From NCBI RefSeq assembly GCF_000775915.1, contig NZ_BBLT01000006.1, forward strand, positions 124,001 through 188,000: a stretch of DNA of 64,000 bases, given 5' to 3'. Below are positions 10,790 through 20,007 of the stretch, one piece after another. The stretch's first letter is position 1. Every line of letters starts with the position of its first letter. Position numbers and translations under genes: made by a program. The notes under the pieces were generated by a model, which had not been told where the DNA came from, made no database searches, and was given only the letters and a program-made list of their open reading frames with translations. This DNA comes from Sporocytophaga myxococcoides (GTDB lineage: Bacteria; Bacteroidota; Bacteroidia; Cytophagales; Cytophagaceae).

Positions 10790-11839
10790 TTAAAAGCTTG
10801 GGCATGGCATACGACGCATCGGTTTTTTCTTCTTTAATTTTTTGGTGAATACATAAGTAAGATTAAATTCATGCGATCCTCCTGTTCTTGCTATGGCCAG
10901 TTTAGAAACTGTAAAGTCATAACTATAGCCAAACTTTAATCCGATACCTGTTTTAAATCCAAGGAATATTACAACTGACTCATTATTCTGGAATCTGTGT
11001 TCATATCTTTTAAAGGGTATACCTCTATACCATCCACCAGCTAGAAATTGATTGTAAACTCCATAAAGTCCTAAATCAAACTGATCAGATTTTCCCTGAG
11101 ATTTATAATTGAAAGTTGGAGTAAGACTTATTTCATTGTCGTCATCTGAATAATATTTTTTCTTGTCATTGCTAAAGAGGAACTTATAACCTCCAAGAAT
11201 CGCAAATTTAGCCGGTAGTCTGCTTATATCACCATAAAAGCTTTGGTTAGGAGTGTTTATGTGATGGGTTGAAAAGCCTAACCACAAGTTTTTTGAATAA
11301 AATACACCTCCTGCAGAGATGTCTGCAAATGATTTTCTTGGAACTCCTGCATAGTTGTTATTAGGGTCAAAGAAGCCCTGTTCATCATTAAACTGAATAG
11401 GAAATCTTAGGTCTGCATAGTCTATATACCGAGAAATCATTGCAAGTTGCAAACCCGGCCTGAAAACAAGCTGACTATTAATATGCAACTCATAGCTATA
11501 TTGAAATCCAATTTCAGTAGAACTTATCGTATTGGACCCCTGCCAGTCTTTTAATGCATATACACCAAAACCACTATTGTATTTTGGTGAATAGGTATCG
11601 AATGAAGCAAATGATGTAATATATTTACCATCGAGCTTTGGCCACTGCAATCGCTGATGCACTGTAGCTCTTGGTTGATGCACACTTCCTGCAAATGCGG
11701 GGCTTATAAACAGGGGTACATTATAAAATTGACTAAACTGAATGTCCTGAGCCAACGCCCCTGTATATGTAAAAAATAAGAGGCTCAGCATAATGATGCT
11801 GAATGTTACCTTATTTCTCATATTGTATAATTTATTCAT
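10790..11839 (-). CDS. PorP/SprF family type IX secretion system membrane protein
   Basis: About 349 residues with an N-terminal signal peptide ending near ALAQD. The mature N-terminus carries the family hallmark QFSQFYNVPLFISPAFAGS, and the remainder alternates amphipathic strands (FGVYALKDWQGSNTISSTEI, LTPTFNYKSQGKSDQFDLG) as expected for an outer-membrane barrel. PorP/SprF proteins are dedicated partners that help display large T9SS adhesins with type B C-terminal domains. Its placement in an apparent operon leading to the giant adhesin supports that pairing. An internal ATG at 11821 (MRNKVTF) is an alternative start. Confidence 0.93.
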   Translation of the reverse strand: MNKLYNMRNKVTFSIIMLSLLFFTYTGALAQDIQFSQFYNVPLFISPAFAGSVHQPRATVHQRLQWPKLDGKYITSFASFDTYSPKYNSGFGVYALKDWQGSNTISSTEIGFQYSYELHINSQLVFRPGLQLAMISRYIDYADLRFPIQFNDEQGFFDPNNNYAGVPRKSFADISAGGVFYSKNLWLGFSTHHINTPNQSFYGDISRLPAKFAILGGYKFLFSNDKKKYYSDDDNEISLTPTFNYKSQGKSDQFDLGLYGVYNQFLAGGWYRGIPFKRYEHRFQNNESVVIFLGFKTGIGLKFGYSYDFTVSKLAIARTGGSHEFNLTYVFTKKLKKKKPMRRMPCPSF

Positions 11840-11852
11840 TCAATTTAATCTA

Positions 11853-12218
11853 TTAATAAAAACTGAACTTCCCACTGTTCACTTTAGAGTCCTTGTATTT
11901 GTTGGTTTTATTTAAAGTATTCAGGTATTGGGCCTGAGAGTTCTTTCTCTTAGCTTCATATTTTTTGTATTTCCTGGATTCCTTTAAATCTTTATGCGCG
12001 CGAAGTGTGGGGTCTTCAACCTTTTCATAAGTTGATGCACTTGGATGGAATTTGTTAGAGCGATAATTGGCCCTTACTTTTTTGTCCGATTTTTTACTCT
12101 CAGAGGCTACCGCACCCGAGGAAGATGCTTTTTTATGGCTCATTTTATTTTTACCTCCTGTAATACAGGACGAAAGAGCCACGGTGATTACAATTAAAAG
12201 AGTATAAATTTTCCTCAT
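11853..12218 (-). CDS. Small basic lipoprotein
   Basis: I choose the start at 12218 (MRKIYTLLIVITVALSSC); a further in-frame ATG exists at 12239. A lipobox (LSSC) follows a hydrophobic stretch, so lipidation is predicted. The mature part, about 100 residues, is very rich in Lys, Ser and Asn (repeated SKKSDKK and KKYEAKRKN patterns) with no recognisable domain. It ends 13 bp before the PorP/SprF gene and is probably the first gene of the adhesin operon. The strong positive charge might suit peptidoglycan or surface-polymer contact, but that is speculation. Confidence 0.75.
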   Translation of the reverse strand: MRKIYTLLIVITVALSSCITGGKNKMSHKKASSSGAVASESKKSDKKVRANYRSNKFHPSASTYEKVEDPTLRAHKDLKESRKYKKYEAKRKNSQAQYLNTLNKTNKYKDSKVNSGKFSFY

Positions 12219-12420
12219 AATTCCGGAATTTGTGTTCATCGAATTTATACGTTGCTTTATTGTGAAAGGATGAAAAAATAGAAATATTTTTGTACACAGG
12301 GTAGATTTTGCCTTCCTTTATATACTTTACTAGCTTTGATATATTTAAAAAAAATATAAAAAGTCCGATTATTTTGATTTTGTAGTATTTGCTTTTTCAC
12401 AGTCTTATTTATTTAGTATA

Positions 12421-12428
12421 TAGTTTTG
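12421..12428 (+). promoter_or_regulatory. Candidate -7 element for the GH97 gene
   Basis: TAGTTTTG matches the Bacteroidota -7 consensus TAnnTTTG and would start transcription about 45 nt before the ATG at 12480. No good TTTG -33 element lies at the expected distance, so support is moderate. Confidence 0.35.
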
Positions 12429-12479
12429 TGCAAAAAACTGCAAGAGCCTATTAATGGATGTTAACCCTGAAAAATACTT

Positions 12480-14363
12480 ATGAAGCTGCAATCTCCCGAT
12501 GGACAATTAATTATAAATATTGAGGAATCGGAAACCGGGATAATTCTTTTATATGAATATCAAAGAAAGAGTTTTCTTAAATGTAGTCTTGGTGGATTTG
12601 ATACTACTGAAGGTAAGATAGGTGAGCATTTAAAACTAAGAAGTATTGAACGTGTTTCATCAAGGGAGAATTATAATCTTTATTCTGGAAAATCCAGTAA
12701 AGCGATAGCCTCATACAATCAAATAATCCTGCATTGCCAGGATAGAATGGGTAGCAGATGCCTTATGGATATAGTTCTAAGGGCGTATAATGAAGGATTG
12801 GCTTTTTGCTATAGTTTTCCTCAAAGTGAAAACCATGAGCTTCACATTATAAATGAGAACAATTACTATACTCCGATTCCTTCTGATTTGACTTTGTGGC
12901 CGATGTATCTTGACTCCTTTACGACTAATTATGAGGAGATATATCAAAAGCAGAGCATTTCCGAATTGTTACCTGAGCGATTAATAGCTATGCCTTTATT
13001 AATTCAGAATGAAGAACTTGGCTTCGCTATTACTGAAGCCTCTCTCATTGATTATGCCGGAAGTTATCTGAAATGGGATGCAGAAGCAAAATCGATTTAT
13101 AGTACATTGTCACATAGCTCTGATGATCTTATAGCTGTGAGAAAAACCGGGTCATTTCAAACTCCCTGGAGAGTTGTGGTGACCGGAAATCATGCCGGTA
13201 AATTAATAGAGTCAAACCTGTTATATCATTTGAGCACACCTTCAAAAGTTGCTAATGCTCAAGATTGGATAAAGCCCGGGAAATATGCATGGGACTGGTG
13301 GTCGAATGCCGTTGTAAAACAAGAAGGAATTTCAGGTGGGATGAATACAGATACAATCAAATATTATATTGATTTTGCTAGCTCCTTTAATCTTGAATAC
13401 ATGCTTATTGATGCCGGTTGGTATGGAAAGCATGATGATATAAAAGCAAATATTATCATGGCTATTCCGGAACTCAATCTTCCTGAAGTGATAGAATATG
13501 CAAAAGAAAAAAATATAGGCATCCTTTTGTGGCTAAACTGGAGGTGTGTAAAAAGACAAATGCATGAGGCCTTTCCCATATACAAGCAGTGGGGGATAAA
13601 GGGAATAAAAATGGACTATATGGATAGGGATGATCAGGAGATGGTTCGCTTTTATGTTAAAGTAACGGAGCTTGCCGCGGATAATTGTTTGCTGGTTAAT
13701 ATGCATGGAGCTCATAAGCCAAGCGGGGTGTCAAGAACTTACCCTAATTTACTTACATATGAAGGTGTAAGAGGAAATGAATATAATAAATGGTCTTACA
13801 CAAAACCTTCTCATCATGTAACAATTCCTTATACAAGGATGCTTGCTGGGCCTATGGATTTTACTCCTGGTGCATTTCGTAATGTGTCTGCTGAACGTCA
13901 TAAGTCGGTATGGGAGAAACCAATGGCCATTGGAACGAGATGTAGCCAACTCGCTATGTATGTTGTGTACGAAAGTGCTTTGCAAAGTTTATGCGACCAT
14001 CCTGATGCTTATAACGGTCAAGAAGGTTCAGATTTTTTAAAAATTGTACCAACTTCATGGGATGAAACAATATTTCTGAAAGGTGAGGTAGGGCAATACA
14101 TAGTATTGGCAAGAAAAAAAGGAAAGCAATGGTTTATAGGAGGGATGACCAATGAAGAGGAGCGATTTGTTGAAATAGACTTGTCTGTATTGGGAGGAAA
14201 ATTATTCAATTATATTTTATATAAAGATATTCCGGAATCTAAAGTGAACCAGGAAAGACTTCATGTTGAAAAAGGGACGAATTTGAGTGGACCCTCCTTT
14301 ATGATATGGATGGCACCTGGTGGAGGAATGGCGGGTGTTCTGAACGACATGGAAAGTCATTAA
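12480..14363 (+). CDS. Glycoside hydrolase family 97 protein (alpha-glucosidase/alpha-galactosidase type), no signal peptide
   Basis: The 627-residue protein starts directly in the GH97 N-terminal beta-sandwich (LQSPDGQLIINIEES). The (beta/alpha)8 domain contains AWDWWSN, the strand motif GIKMDYMDRDDQ with a candidate catalytic Asp at residue 379, the motif NMHGAHKPSG, and the Glu-bearing loop TYEGVRGNEYNKW, followed by a C-terminal sandwich. GH97 enzymes hydrolyse alpha-glucosides or alpha-galactosides. I cannot assign the retaining or inverting subgroup with confidence. GH97 enzymes are normally periplasmic, but no signal peptide precedes the fold and the upstream in-frame ATG at 12454 is closed by a stop just before 12480, so a cytoplasmic location is suggested. 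Confidence 0.9.
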   Translation: MKLQSPDGQLIINIEESETGIILLYEYQRKSFLKCSLGGFDTTEGKIGEHLKLRSIERVSSRENYNLYSGKSSKAIASYNQIILHCQDRMGSRCLMDIVLRAYNEGLAFCYSFPQSENHELHIINENNYYTPIPSDLTLWPMYLDSFTTNYEEIYQKQSISELLPERLIAMPLLIQNEELGFAITEASLIDYAGSYLKWDAEAKSIYSTLSHSSDDLIAVRKTGSFQTPWRVVVTGNHAGKLIESNLLYHLSTPSKVANAQDWIKPGKYAWDWWSNAVVKQEGISGGMNTDTIKYYIDFASSFNLEYMLIDAGWYGKHDDIKANIIMAIPELNLPEVIEYAKEKNIGILLWLNWRCVKRQMHEAFPIYKQWGIKGIKMDYMDRDDQEMVRFYVKVTELAADNCLLVNMHGAHKPSGVSRTYPNLLTYEGVRGNEYNKWSYTKPSHHVTIPYTRMLAGPMDFTPGAFRNVSAERHKSVWEKPMAIGTRCSQLAMYVVYESALQSLCDHPDAYNGQEGSDFLKIVPTSWDETIFLKGEVGQYIVLARKKGKQWFIGGMTNEEERFVEIDLSVLGGKLFNYILYKDIPESKVNQERLHVEKGTNLSGPSFMIWMAPGGGMAGVLNDMESH

Positions 14364-14399
14364 TTCAATATTCATTTGAACTATATGTAAGTAACCTTT

Positions 14400-14430
14400 T
14401 TTGGGTTTTGATAAAATTAAAATACATTTG
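14400..14430 (+). promoter_or_regulatory. Bacteroidota-type promoter (TTTG-N19-TACATTTG)
   Basis: TTTG at 14400-14403 and TACATTTG at 14423-14430 are separated by exactly 19 nt, a full match to the Bacteroidota -33/-7 consensus. It would start transcription about 12 nt upstream of the ATG at 14448, so it belongs to the small gene that follows. Confidence 0.7.
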
Positions 14431-14447
14431 AAACAAATTTGAAAATC

Positions 14448-14672
14448 ATGAAAAGGAATTCACTTTTAATAATTATAATTTTTGCGGTGTTGGGTGTTTT
14501 TGCTTATGCTGTAACTGAGCATCTGAAAGCAGAAGAATGCATGAAAGAAAAAGAAAGCACCCGTAGGACTTCTTTTGGTGTGATAAAGAGTTTAACAGAA
14601 GAAAATCAGTTATTAAGAGCTCAAAATGATTCACTTTGGATTGAGTTAAAAAATCTCACACAACATAAATAG
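14448..14672 (+). CDS. Small single-pass membrane protein with coiled-coil tail
   Basis: I take the ATG at 14448 (MKRNSLLII) as the start in preference to a TTG three codons earlier. The 74-residue product has one N-terminal hydrophobic helix followed by a charged segment and a heptad-like stretch (SLTEENQLLRAQNDSLWIEL) that suggests a short coiled coil. A consensus promoter lies immediately upstream, which supports a real gene independent of the GH97 gene. No family is recognised; the layout resembles small division or envelope coiled-coil proteins, but no function is assigned. Confidence 0.65.
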   Translation: MKRNSLLIIIIFAVLGVFAYAVTEHLKAEECMKEKESTRRTSFGVIKSLTEENQLLRAQNDSLWIELKNLTQHK

Positions 14673-14685
14673 CATTTATAAAAAG

Positions 14686-15648
14686 TTAAGCCCTCTTTGA
14701 AAAGGTTAGATCTAATCTGTTTGCCAGTTTCAGAATATAACTCCTCTTTGATAAAGTTCTAATCCATGGATCTGGAATGGATTTAAAACCATAATACAAA
14801 CCAGCTAAACCACCTGTTATGGCTCCGGTAGAGCTTGTATTACCTCCGAGGTTTATTGATTTTTGTATAGCCCCCTTGTATGAATCAGTCTTTAATAAAC
14901 ACCAAAGAGAGGATTCCAATGAATCCATTACATATTCTCCAGATCTTAAATATTCAAAAGAATAATTTCGGATATCTGATTGAATGACCCTTTCGAAGTA
15001 TCTAATTTCATTTAAGTCAAAATCTATACCATCCCATAGCTCTTTTATTTCATGCCTTGTTTGTTGATAAGCATCTGATTTTTCATGTCCATGTAGAATA
15101 TGTTCTGCAACTTTCAAATAAATCATACAGCACATAGCAGCTCTGATATGGTTATGTGTTAGGGCTGAATTATCCCAAATAATATTAAACTGAACTCTGA
15201 TAGGTTTATCTCTTATTACATATAGTAAGGGAAGAATTCTCATTAAAGAACCATTACTGTTATCAAAATCTGAAGTAGAAGAGAATATGCTTGTATCTGT
15301 ATAAAGACTTTGATTCATTACCTTTTCAAGCCTGCATATTGCTTTAACAGTTGTATTGTTATGGTCAAAGACATATCCGTCAGAGCGTTTCAGAGATTTA
15401 TTTTTCCATCCAATAAAATTAATTGCTGTAGTTTCAAGATCATAGCCATCAATAATCGATTCAGCCATGCAGAATGTTAGAGCGGTGCTGTGAGACCACA
15501 TGCCCTGATGTTGACTATATACATTACATCCAGAAATATTTGAATCTGAATATTTCAGCATGTCATTTCTTTCAGATGATTCAAAGGGTAATCCAATTGC
15601 TTCTCCTATAGCAACTCCAAATAGTATGTCCTTAGCAGGTCCTTTCAT
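14686..15648 (-). CDS. ADP-ribosylglycohydrolase family protein with lost metal-binding residues (probable pseudoenzyme)
   Basis: The 320-residue all-helical protein shows the DraG/ARH fold order: an N-terminal GxAxGxPxE-like motif (GEAIGLPFESS), a central SNGSLMRILPL segment and the C-terminal glycine-rich segment followed by TGGLAGLYYG. Active members bind two Mg ions through TDDT and GGDxDT motifs. Here the first reads SHST (residues 52-55) and the second reads GGNTSST (268-274), so the acidic ligands are replaced. Hydrolysis is therefore unlikely and a binding or regulatory role is inferred. The frame is intact over the usual family length, so it is not a decaying pseudogene. Confidence 0.8.
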   Translation of the reverse strand: MKGPAKDILFGVAIGEAIGLPFESSERNDMLKYSDSNISGCNVYSQHQGMWSHSTALTFCMAESIIDGYDLETTAINFIGWKNKSLKRSDGYVFDHNNTTVKAICRLEKVMNQSLYTDTSIFSSTSDFDNSNGSLMRILPLLYVIRDKPIRVQFNIIWDNSALTHNHIRAAMCCMIYLKVAEHILHGHEKSDAYQQTRHEIKELWDGIDFDLNEIRYFERVIQSDIRNYSFEYLRSGEYVMDSLESSLWCLLKTDSYKGAIQKSINLGGNTSSTGAITGGLAGLYYGFKSIPDPWIRTLSKRSYILKLANRLDLTFSKRA

Positions 15649-16151
15649 ATTCAGAAATAAACAAATTAGCCATTCTTCAGTCGCTAGTTTGAATAAGAAT
15701 TTGATTTTATGTAATTTATATTGAAACTATGTTTTTTGCTTTTGGTTAATGTGCACTGGCCATTGTAATTATTTTTAGATACAATTGAATTAGTGCTGAA
15801 TCGAACGGATTAGTGAATTTATTTGTAAAGCAATGTGTAAGTATATCTATATCTTAAAGTTTTGAAAGTCTTTACGTTAAATATTATGAGAATAGTGAAA
15901 AAATAATCACCTTGCATACTAATGGTGATACTATCCGCAAGATCACCGATAAATATTTACATTTATAAGTTCCAGGAAATCAGACAGATGTTAAACTAGG
16001 AACCTTCTTTAATATACGGAAGGCAACTTAGTAAATGTAAGCGGCGTATCAAGCTCTCTACAAAGTGTTTACGATAAAGGTACTTGCTACTTTTGAATAT
16101 ATTCCTCTGATAATTAAGTTGAATTAGTTTTTTTTCTAAATCTATTATTGC
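15649..16151. other. Intergenic region (503 bp) with one candidate promoter element
   Basis: No credible open frame or RNA was found. A -7-like element, TACTTTTG at 16088-16095 on the plus strand, would start transcription about 50 nt upstream of the glycosidase gene at 16152; its -33 partner is weak. The middle of the region is low-complexity AT-rich DNA. Confidence 0.4.
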
Positions 16152-18017
16152 ATGATTAAAACACTACGATGGATATTTGTGATCTTTTCTATCACATCTT
16201 ATGCCCAGAAACCCACATTTACCGCCAATGATGTAGTAGAACCATATTCAGGTATTTTTGCATATGGAACAAACCCGGGTTATTACAGCGGATTTAATAA
16301 TAATGCACCTACTGACAAATTGTTGTCGGATTTAATGGAAAAGGCTGGTTTATATTCTATGCGTCCCAAACTTAACGATAAGTTTGTTGAAGACTATGGA
16401 ATAAATGTGAGACTAAATGAATTCAAGTATTATGTTGAAAACAAAAAGATGCACGATATTACCCTTTTTCTTGATGGTGATATTTTAGCAGCTCATCAGT
16501 CTACAGAAACTATAACCTGCTCTTCAAAAACCTTGCCTAGTAAGGTATTTAAGAATATGTACCTGCCAATATGGGATACAAGTGATCCTAATAAAACTCC
16601 TATCAATGAGAATAATTATTATGCATATTTTGTATACAAAGTTATTCAGACCTATGGTGACTATATCAAATTTGTTGAAGTATGGAATGAACCGGATTTT
16701 ACTTACAGCGGACTTGGAGATAAGAACAAGGGGGAGGCAGGTAACTGGTTTGATAATGAGCCAAATCCTTGTGATCTGCCGAATCTGAATGCTTCAATCC
16801 CTCAGTATGTTCGCTTGTTAAGAATTACCTATGAAGTAGTAAAAGCCTTAAAGCCTTCTCTATATGTAACAACAGGTGGTATCGGATATGCCAGCTTTCT
16901 GGATGCTATGCTGAGGGTAACTGATAATCCTGATGGTGGTAAAGTTTCAGCAGAATATCCGTTAAAAGGAGGCGCTTATTTCGATGTATTAAGTTACCAT
17001 TCATATCCACAATACAATCAGAGAATATGGAATACTTCAAAGGGTGATTTTGATTATTTCAGGCATTCTGATAAAGCTGTTCAGGCTATGTTGGATCAGA
17101 GAGCTAAACTTGATAATGTTCTTAATAAATTCGGATATAACGGAATTACTTATCCTGAGAAAATCTGGATTATTACTGAGACTAATATTCCAAGAAAGAC
17201 CTACACAGATGCAACATGGATAGGTTCTCCGGAGGCGCAGCGTAATTTTGTTGTTAAAGCCTTTGTAAAAGCACAAATGAATCGGATTGTGCAACTTTAT
17301 ACTTATAAACTTGGTGATGATACTGACGAATCTGCAAGTACTTCACCAAAACAAGGCATGGATTTAATGGGAATGTATTATAATCTGAATAAAGCTACTC
17401 CGGCAACAGCTAAAATTACCCCTGCCGGGATTGCTACAAAGTCACTTACGTCACTAATACATGGTAGCGTTTATGATCCTGATAAAACAGCCGCACTTAA
17501 TTTACCTGAAAAGGCAGACGGTGCAGCTTTTACAAAAGGAAATGATACTTATTATGTGTTATGGGCTAAGACATCAATTGACAGAAGCGAATCCGCAACC
17601 GTTCAATATACACTTCCAGGTACTCCCGCATCTGGAGCCATGTTATATAGCTGGGATTATTCTACAACTAACAAGGGACAAGCAGTTACCGGTACTTCAA
17701 TAACATTAACAGGATCTCCAATTGTGTTAAAGGCAGACTTCACTTCAGTTGCATCCGGATTGAATTTAGCTGCATTAAAGGCTTCTGTCAAATTCTATCC
17801 TAATCCTGCTGATGATTCCTTAACAATTGAAAGTTCTAATGAGGTAGGATATCTTTCCGTAGACCTTTTAAAGGCAAACGGATCTTTGGTTCGTAAAATT
17901 GATATCGGACTTCAATTGCAAAAGACTTTAGATTTGTCTGATCTTCTTTCAGGTATATACTATCTGAAGTTTTCTAATGGTAAAACTACCTGGACAGAGA
18001 AGGTCATCGTAGAATAG
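16152..18017 (+). CDS. Secreted clan-A glycoside hydrolase with T9SS type A sorting domain
   Basis: The 621-residue protein starts with a signal peptide (cleavage near SYAQKP). The (beta/alpha)8 domain, about residues 25-400, has the clan GH-A signatures VEVWNEPD, with E180 as probable acid/base, and WIITETNIP, with E343 as probable nucleophile. A small beta domain follows, and the last 75 residues, starting VKFYPNPADDSL and ending with a basic strand, are a T9SS sorting domain, so the enzyme should be exported across the outer membrane. GH39-like or a related family fits best, but family and substrate are not settled by what I can see. A strong terminator follows the gene. Confidence 0.85.
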   Translation: MIKTLRWIFVIFSITSYAQKPTFTANDVVEPYSGIFAYGTNPGYYSGFNNNAPTDKLLSDLMEKAGLYSMRPKLNDKFVEDYGINVRLNEFKYYVENKKMHDITLFLDGDILAAHQSTETITCSSKTLPSKVFKNMYLPIWDTSDPNKTPINENNYYAYFVYKVIQTYGDYIKFVEVWNEPDFTYSGLGDKNKGEAGNWFDNEPNPCDLPNLNASIPQYVRLLRITYEVVKALKPSLYVTTGGIGYASFLDAMLRVTDNPDGGKVSAEYPLKGGAYFDVLSYHSYPQYNQRIWNTSKGDFDYFRHSDKAVQAMLDQRAKLDNVLNKFGYNGITYPEKIWIITETNIPRKTYTDATWIGSPEAQRNFVVKAFVKAQMNRIVQLYTYKLGDDTDESASTSPKQGMDLMGMYYNLNKATPATAKITPAGIATKSLTSLIHGSVYDPDKTAALNLPEKADGAAFTKGNDTYYVLWAKTSIDRSESATVQYTLPGTPASGAMLYSWDYSTTNKGQAVTGTSITLTGSPIVLKADFTSVASGLNLAALKASVKFYPNPADDSLTIESSNEVGYLSVDLLKANGSLVRKIDIGLQLQKTLDLSDLLSGIYYLKFSNGKTTWTEKVIVE

Positions 18018-18038
18018 TAGATTATAATTTAAAAAAAG

Positions 18039-18070
18039 CTCCACTATCAGTTTATAGTGGAGTTTTTTTT
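18039..18070 (+). terminator. Rho-independent terminator
   Basis: An 8-bp stem (CTCCACTA with TAGTGGAG) closes an 8-nt loop and is followed by eight T residues, 22 bp after the stop of the T9SS glycosidase. Confidence 0.9.
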
Positions 18071-18282
18071 ATGATTAATATAAAACAGGCTTTTAGAAGA
18101 AAAAATAGATCTTATCTGTTGCTGGCTGACCGAGGGATTTTATTCAATAGGAAAATTTGTTTTATCCTTTCTAGTCCAATGTCTCAGATCTTTACTTGTA
18201 ATTCTGTTAATTAATTTACCTATTTTGCGATATTGTTTTATTTATATCCCATTATTAGTTAAGTGATTTTACTGGCGACCTT

Positions 18283-19272
18283 ATGAATTTAATGAAAGCA
18301 ATAATTTACTCAAAGTATGGGAATCCTGAAGTTCTTCAAATGAAAGATGTGGAGAAGCCTGTATTAGGTGATAATGAAGTGTTGGTAAAGATTTATGTTG
18401 CATCTGTAAATTCATGGGATTGGGATTTATTAAGAGGGAAGCCATATTTATACAGGTTAATATTCGGAGTGTTTAAGCCTAAACATAAGATCATCGGATG
18501 TGATATAGCCGGAAGGGTCGAATTGGTTGGAAAGAATGTTAAACATCTGAAAGCTGGAGATGCTGTGATGGGCGACATATCAGAATGTTGGGGTGGTTTT
18601 GCGGAATATGTTTGCGTTCCGGAAAGATTGCTTACATTAAAACCTTCTGAATTGTCATTTGAACATGCCGCCGCAATACCTCAGGCGGGAGTACTTGCCC
18701 TACAATCTCTTCAGAAAAGTATAACTGTTAAATCTGGTGATAAAGTATTAATTAATGGAGCTGGAGGAGGTGTAGGAACTTTTGCACTTCAGATTGCAAA
18801 ATCACTGGGAGCAGAGGTTACCTGTGTAGATAGTTATCAAAAACTGGAAATGTTGTACAATCTAGGAGCAGATCACGTTATCGATTATAAACAGGAGGAT
18901 TTTGCAGAAAAAGGTTCTCGTTATAATTTGATTATTGATGTTATAGCCAATCATTCAGTTTTTGCTTATAAGGAAGCTTTATTACCTAATGGACGCCTTG
19001 TTGTAATAGGAGGAACGATACCTTGTTTGTTACAAGTGGGCTTATTGGGCTCTTTACTTTCCTTTAATGATAATAGAAAACTGGGTATATTGATTCATGA
19101 GCCAAATGAAGGTTTAGATCTTTTGTTGGACATGATTAAAAAGGGAGATGTCAAACCAGTTATCGATTCCATCTATACTTTAAAGGATGTTCCTATAGCT
19201 TTGCAACGGTTAGGTGATGGTAAGGCAGTTGGTAAAATAGTAATAAAAGTAAGTGAATATAATGATGTCTGA
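18283..19272 (+). CDS. Zinc-independent MDR-family NAD(P)-dependent oxidoreductase (quinone-reductase-like)
   Basis: The protein has 329 residues with the GroES-like N-terminal domain (MKAIIYSKYGNPEVLQM, GCDIAGRVELVG) and a Rossmann domain with the nucleotide-binding motif INGAGGGVGTFALQ. The structural-zinc cysteines of classical alcohol dehydrogenases are absent, placing it with quinone oxidoreductase-like enzymes that reduce alpha,beta-unsaturated carbonyls or quinones using NADPH. The substrate is unknown. The start could be 18283 or the ATG three codons later, which begins the canonical MKAI. Confidence 0.88.
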   Translation: MNLMKAIIYSKYGNPEVLQMKDVEKPVLGDNEVLVKIYVASVNSWDWDLLRGKPYLYRLIFGVFKPKHKIIGCDIAGRVELVGKNVKHLKAGDAVMGDISECWGGFAEYVCVPERLLTLKPSELSFEHAAAIPQAGVLALQSLQKSITVKSGDKVLINGAGGGVGTFALQIAKSLGAEVTCVDSYQKLEMLYNLGADHVIDYKQEDFAEKGSRYNLIIDVIANHSVFAYKEALLPNGRLVVIGGTIPCLLQVGLLGSLLSFNDNRKLGILIHEPNEGLDLLLDMIKKGDVKPVIDSIYTLKDVPIALQRLGDGKAVGKIVIKVSEYNDV

Positions 19273-19360
19273 TTAATTATTATGCCTATTTTAGTTTTCT
19301 TAGATGATGGAAAGTTTACTAAAAATATTTTGCTGAAAAATTAAACCTTAAAATTTAATT

Positions 19361-19750
19361 ATGAATAAAGAAACTCAGGAATACAATGATTCTTTGTTTG
19401 CAGACGACAAAGAGATCTGCGACCTTCTGGCCATGGAAATTAATCACAATTTAGCGGATGCTGAAAATAAAATATGGCACAGGCATCCTGTATGGTTTTT
19501 AAACGGTAATCCTATTGTAGGTTATAGTAAATTGAAAAATTGCGTTCGTTTATTGTTCTGGAGTGGACAATCTTTTGATGAAGAGGGACTGCAGGTGGAA
19601 GGAAGTTTTAAGGCAGCAGAAATCAGATACACATCTGTGGAGCAAGTCAATAAAAAAGACTTGAAACGCTGGCTTGAAAAATCAAAAGTTATACAATGGG
19701 ATTATAAAAATCTTGTAAAACGAAAAGGCGTTCTGGAGCGGCTTATGTAA
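19361..19750 (+). CDS. DUF1801 (YdhG-like) domain protein
   Basis: A 129-residue cytoplasmic protein with the features of this domain: a helical start, the segment KIWHRHPVWFLNGNPIVGYS, the strand RLLFWSGQSF and a C-terminal Lys-rich helix. The fold belongs to the YdhG/YjbR/CyaY-like group. The biochemical role of DUF1801 proteins is not established. It lies 88 bp after the oxidoreductase and may be co-transcribed. Confidence 0.75.
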   Translation: MNKETQEYNDSLFADDKEICDLLAMEINHNLADAENKIWHRHPVWFLNGNPIVGYSKLKNCVRLLFWSGQSFDEEGLQVEGSFKAAEIRYTSVEQVNKKDLKRWLEKSKVIQWDYKNLVKRKGVLERLM

Positions 19751-20007
19751 TGATAAAAGCTAATGAAAGAAATTTATTCATGATTAATGATTTCTTTTTA
19801 TTTTCTCAAATTCTGATAGAAAAAATGCTTCAAGTTCTTTCACAGCATATATATCCTCGAATATAAGAGTAGCATTAGTTCTTTATTTATGAGTAATCAT
19901 CTCTCTTTTCTCTTTGCGATTCTCTAATTATATAACTTTATATATATTCATCAATTATGAAGGAATTCTGTCTTCTATCGTCCATCAAATACTTAAGGAT
20001 CTGCTTA

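Noticed and set aside
15900-16080. Possible remnant of a coding repeat upstream of the T9SS glycosidase
   Set aside because: Short stretches looked protein-like, but stops interrupt every frame and no similarity to the neighbouring genes could be shown.
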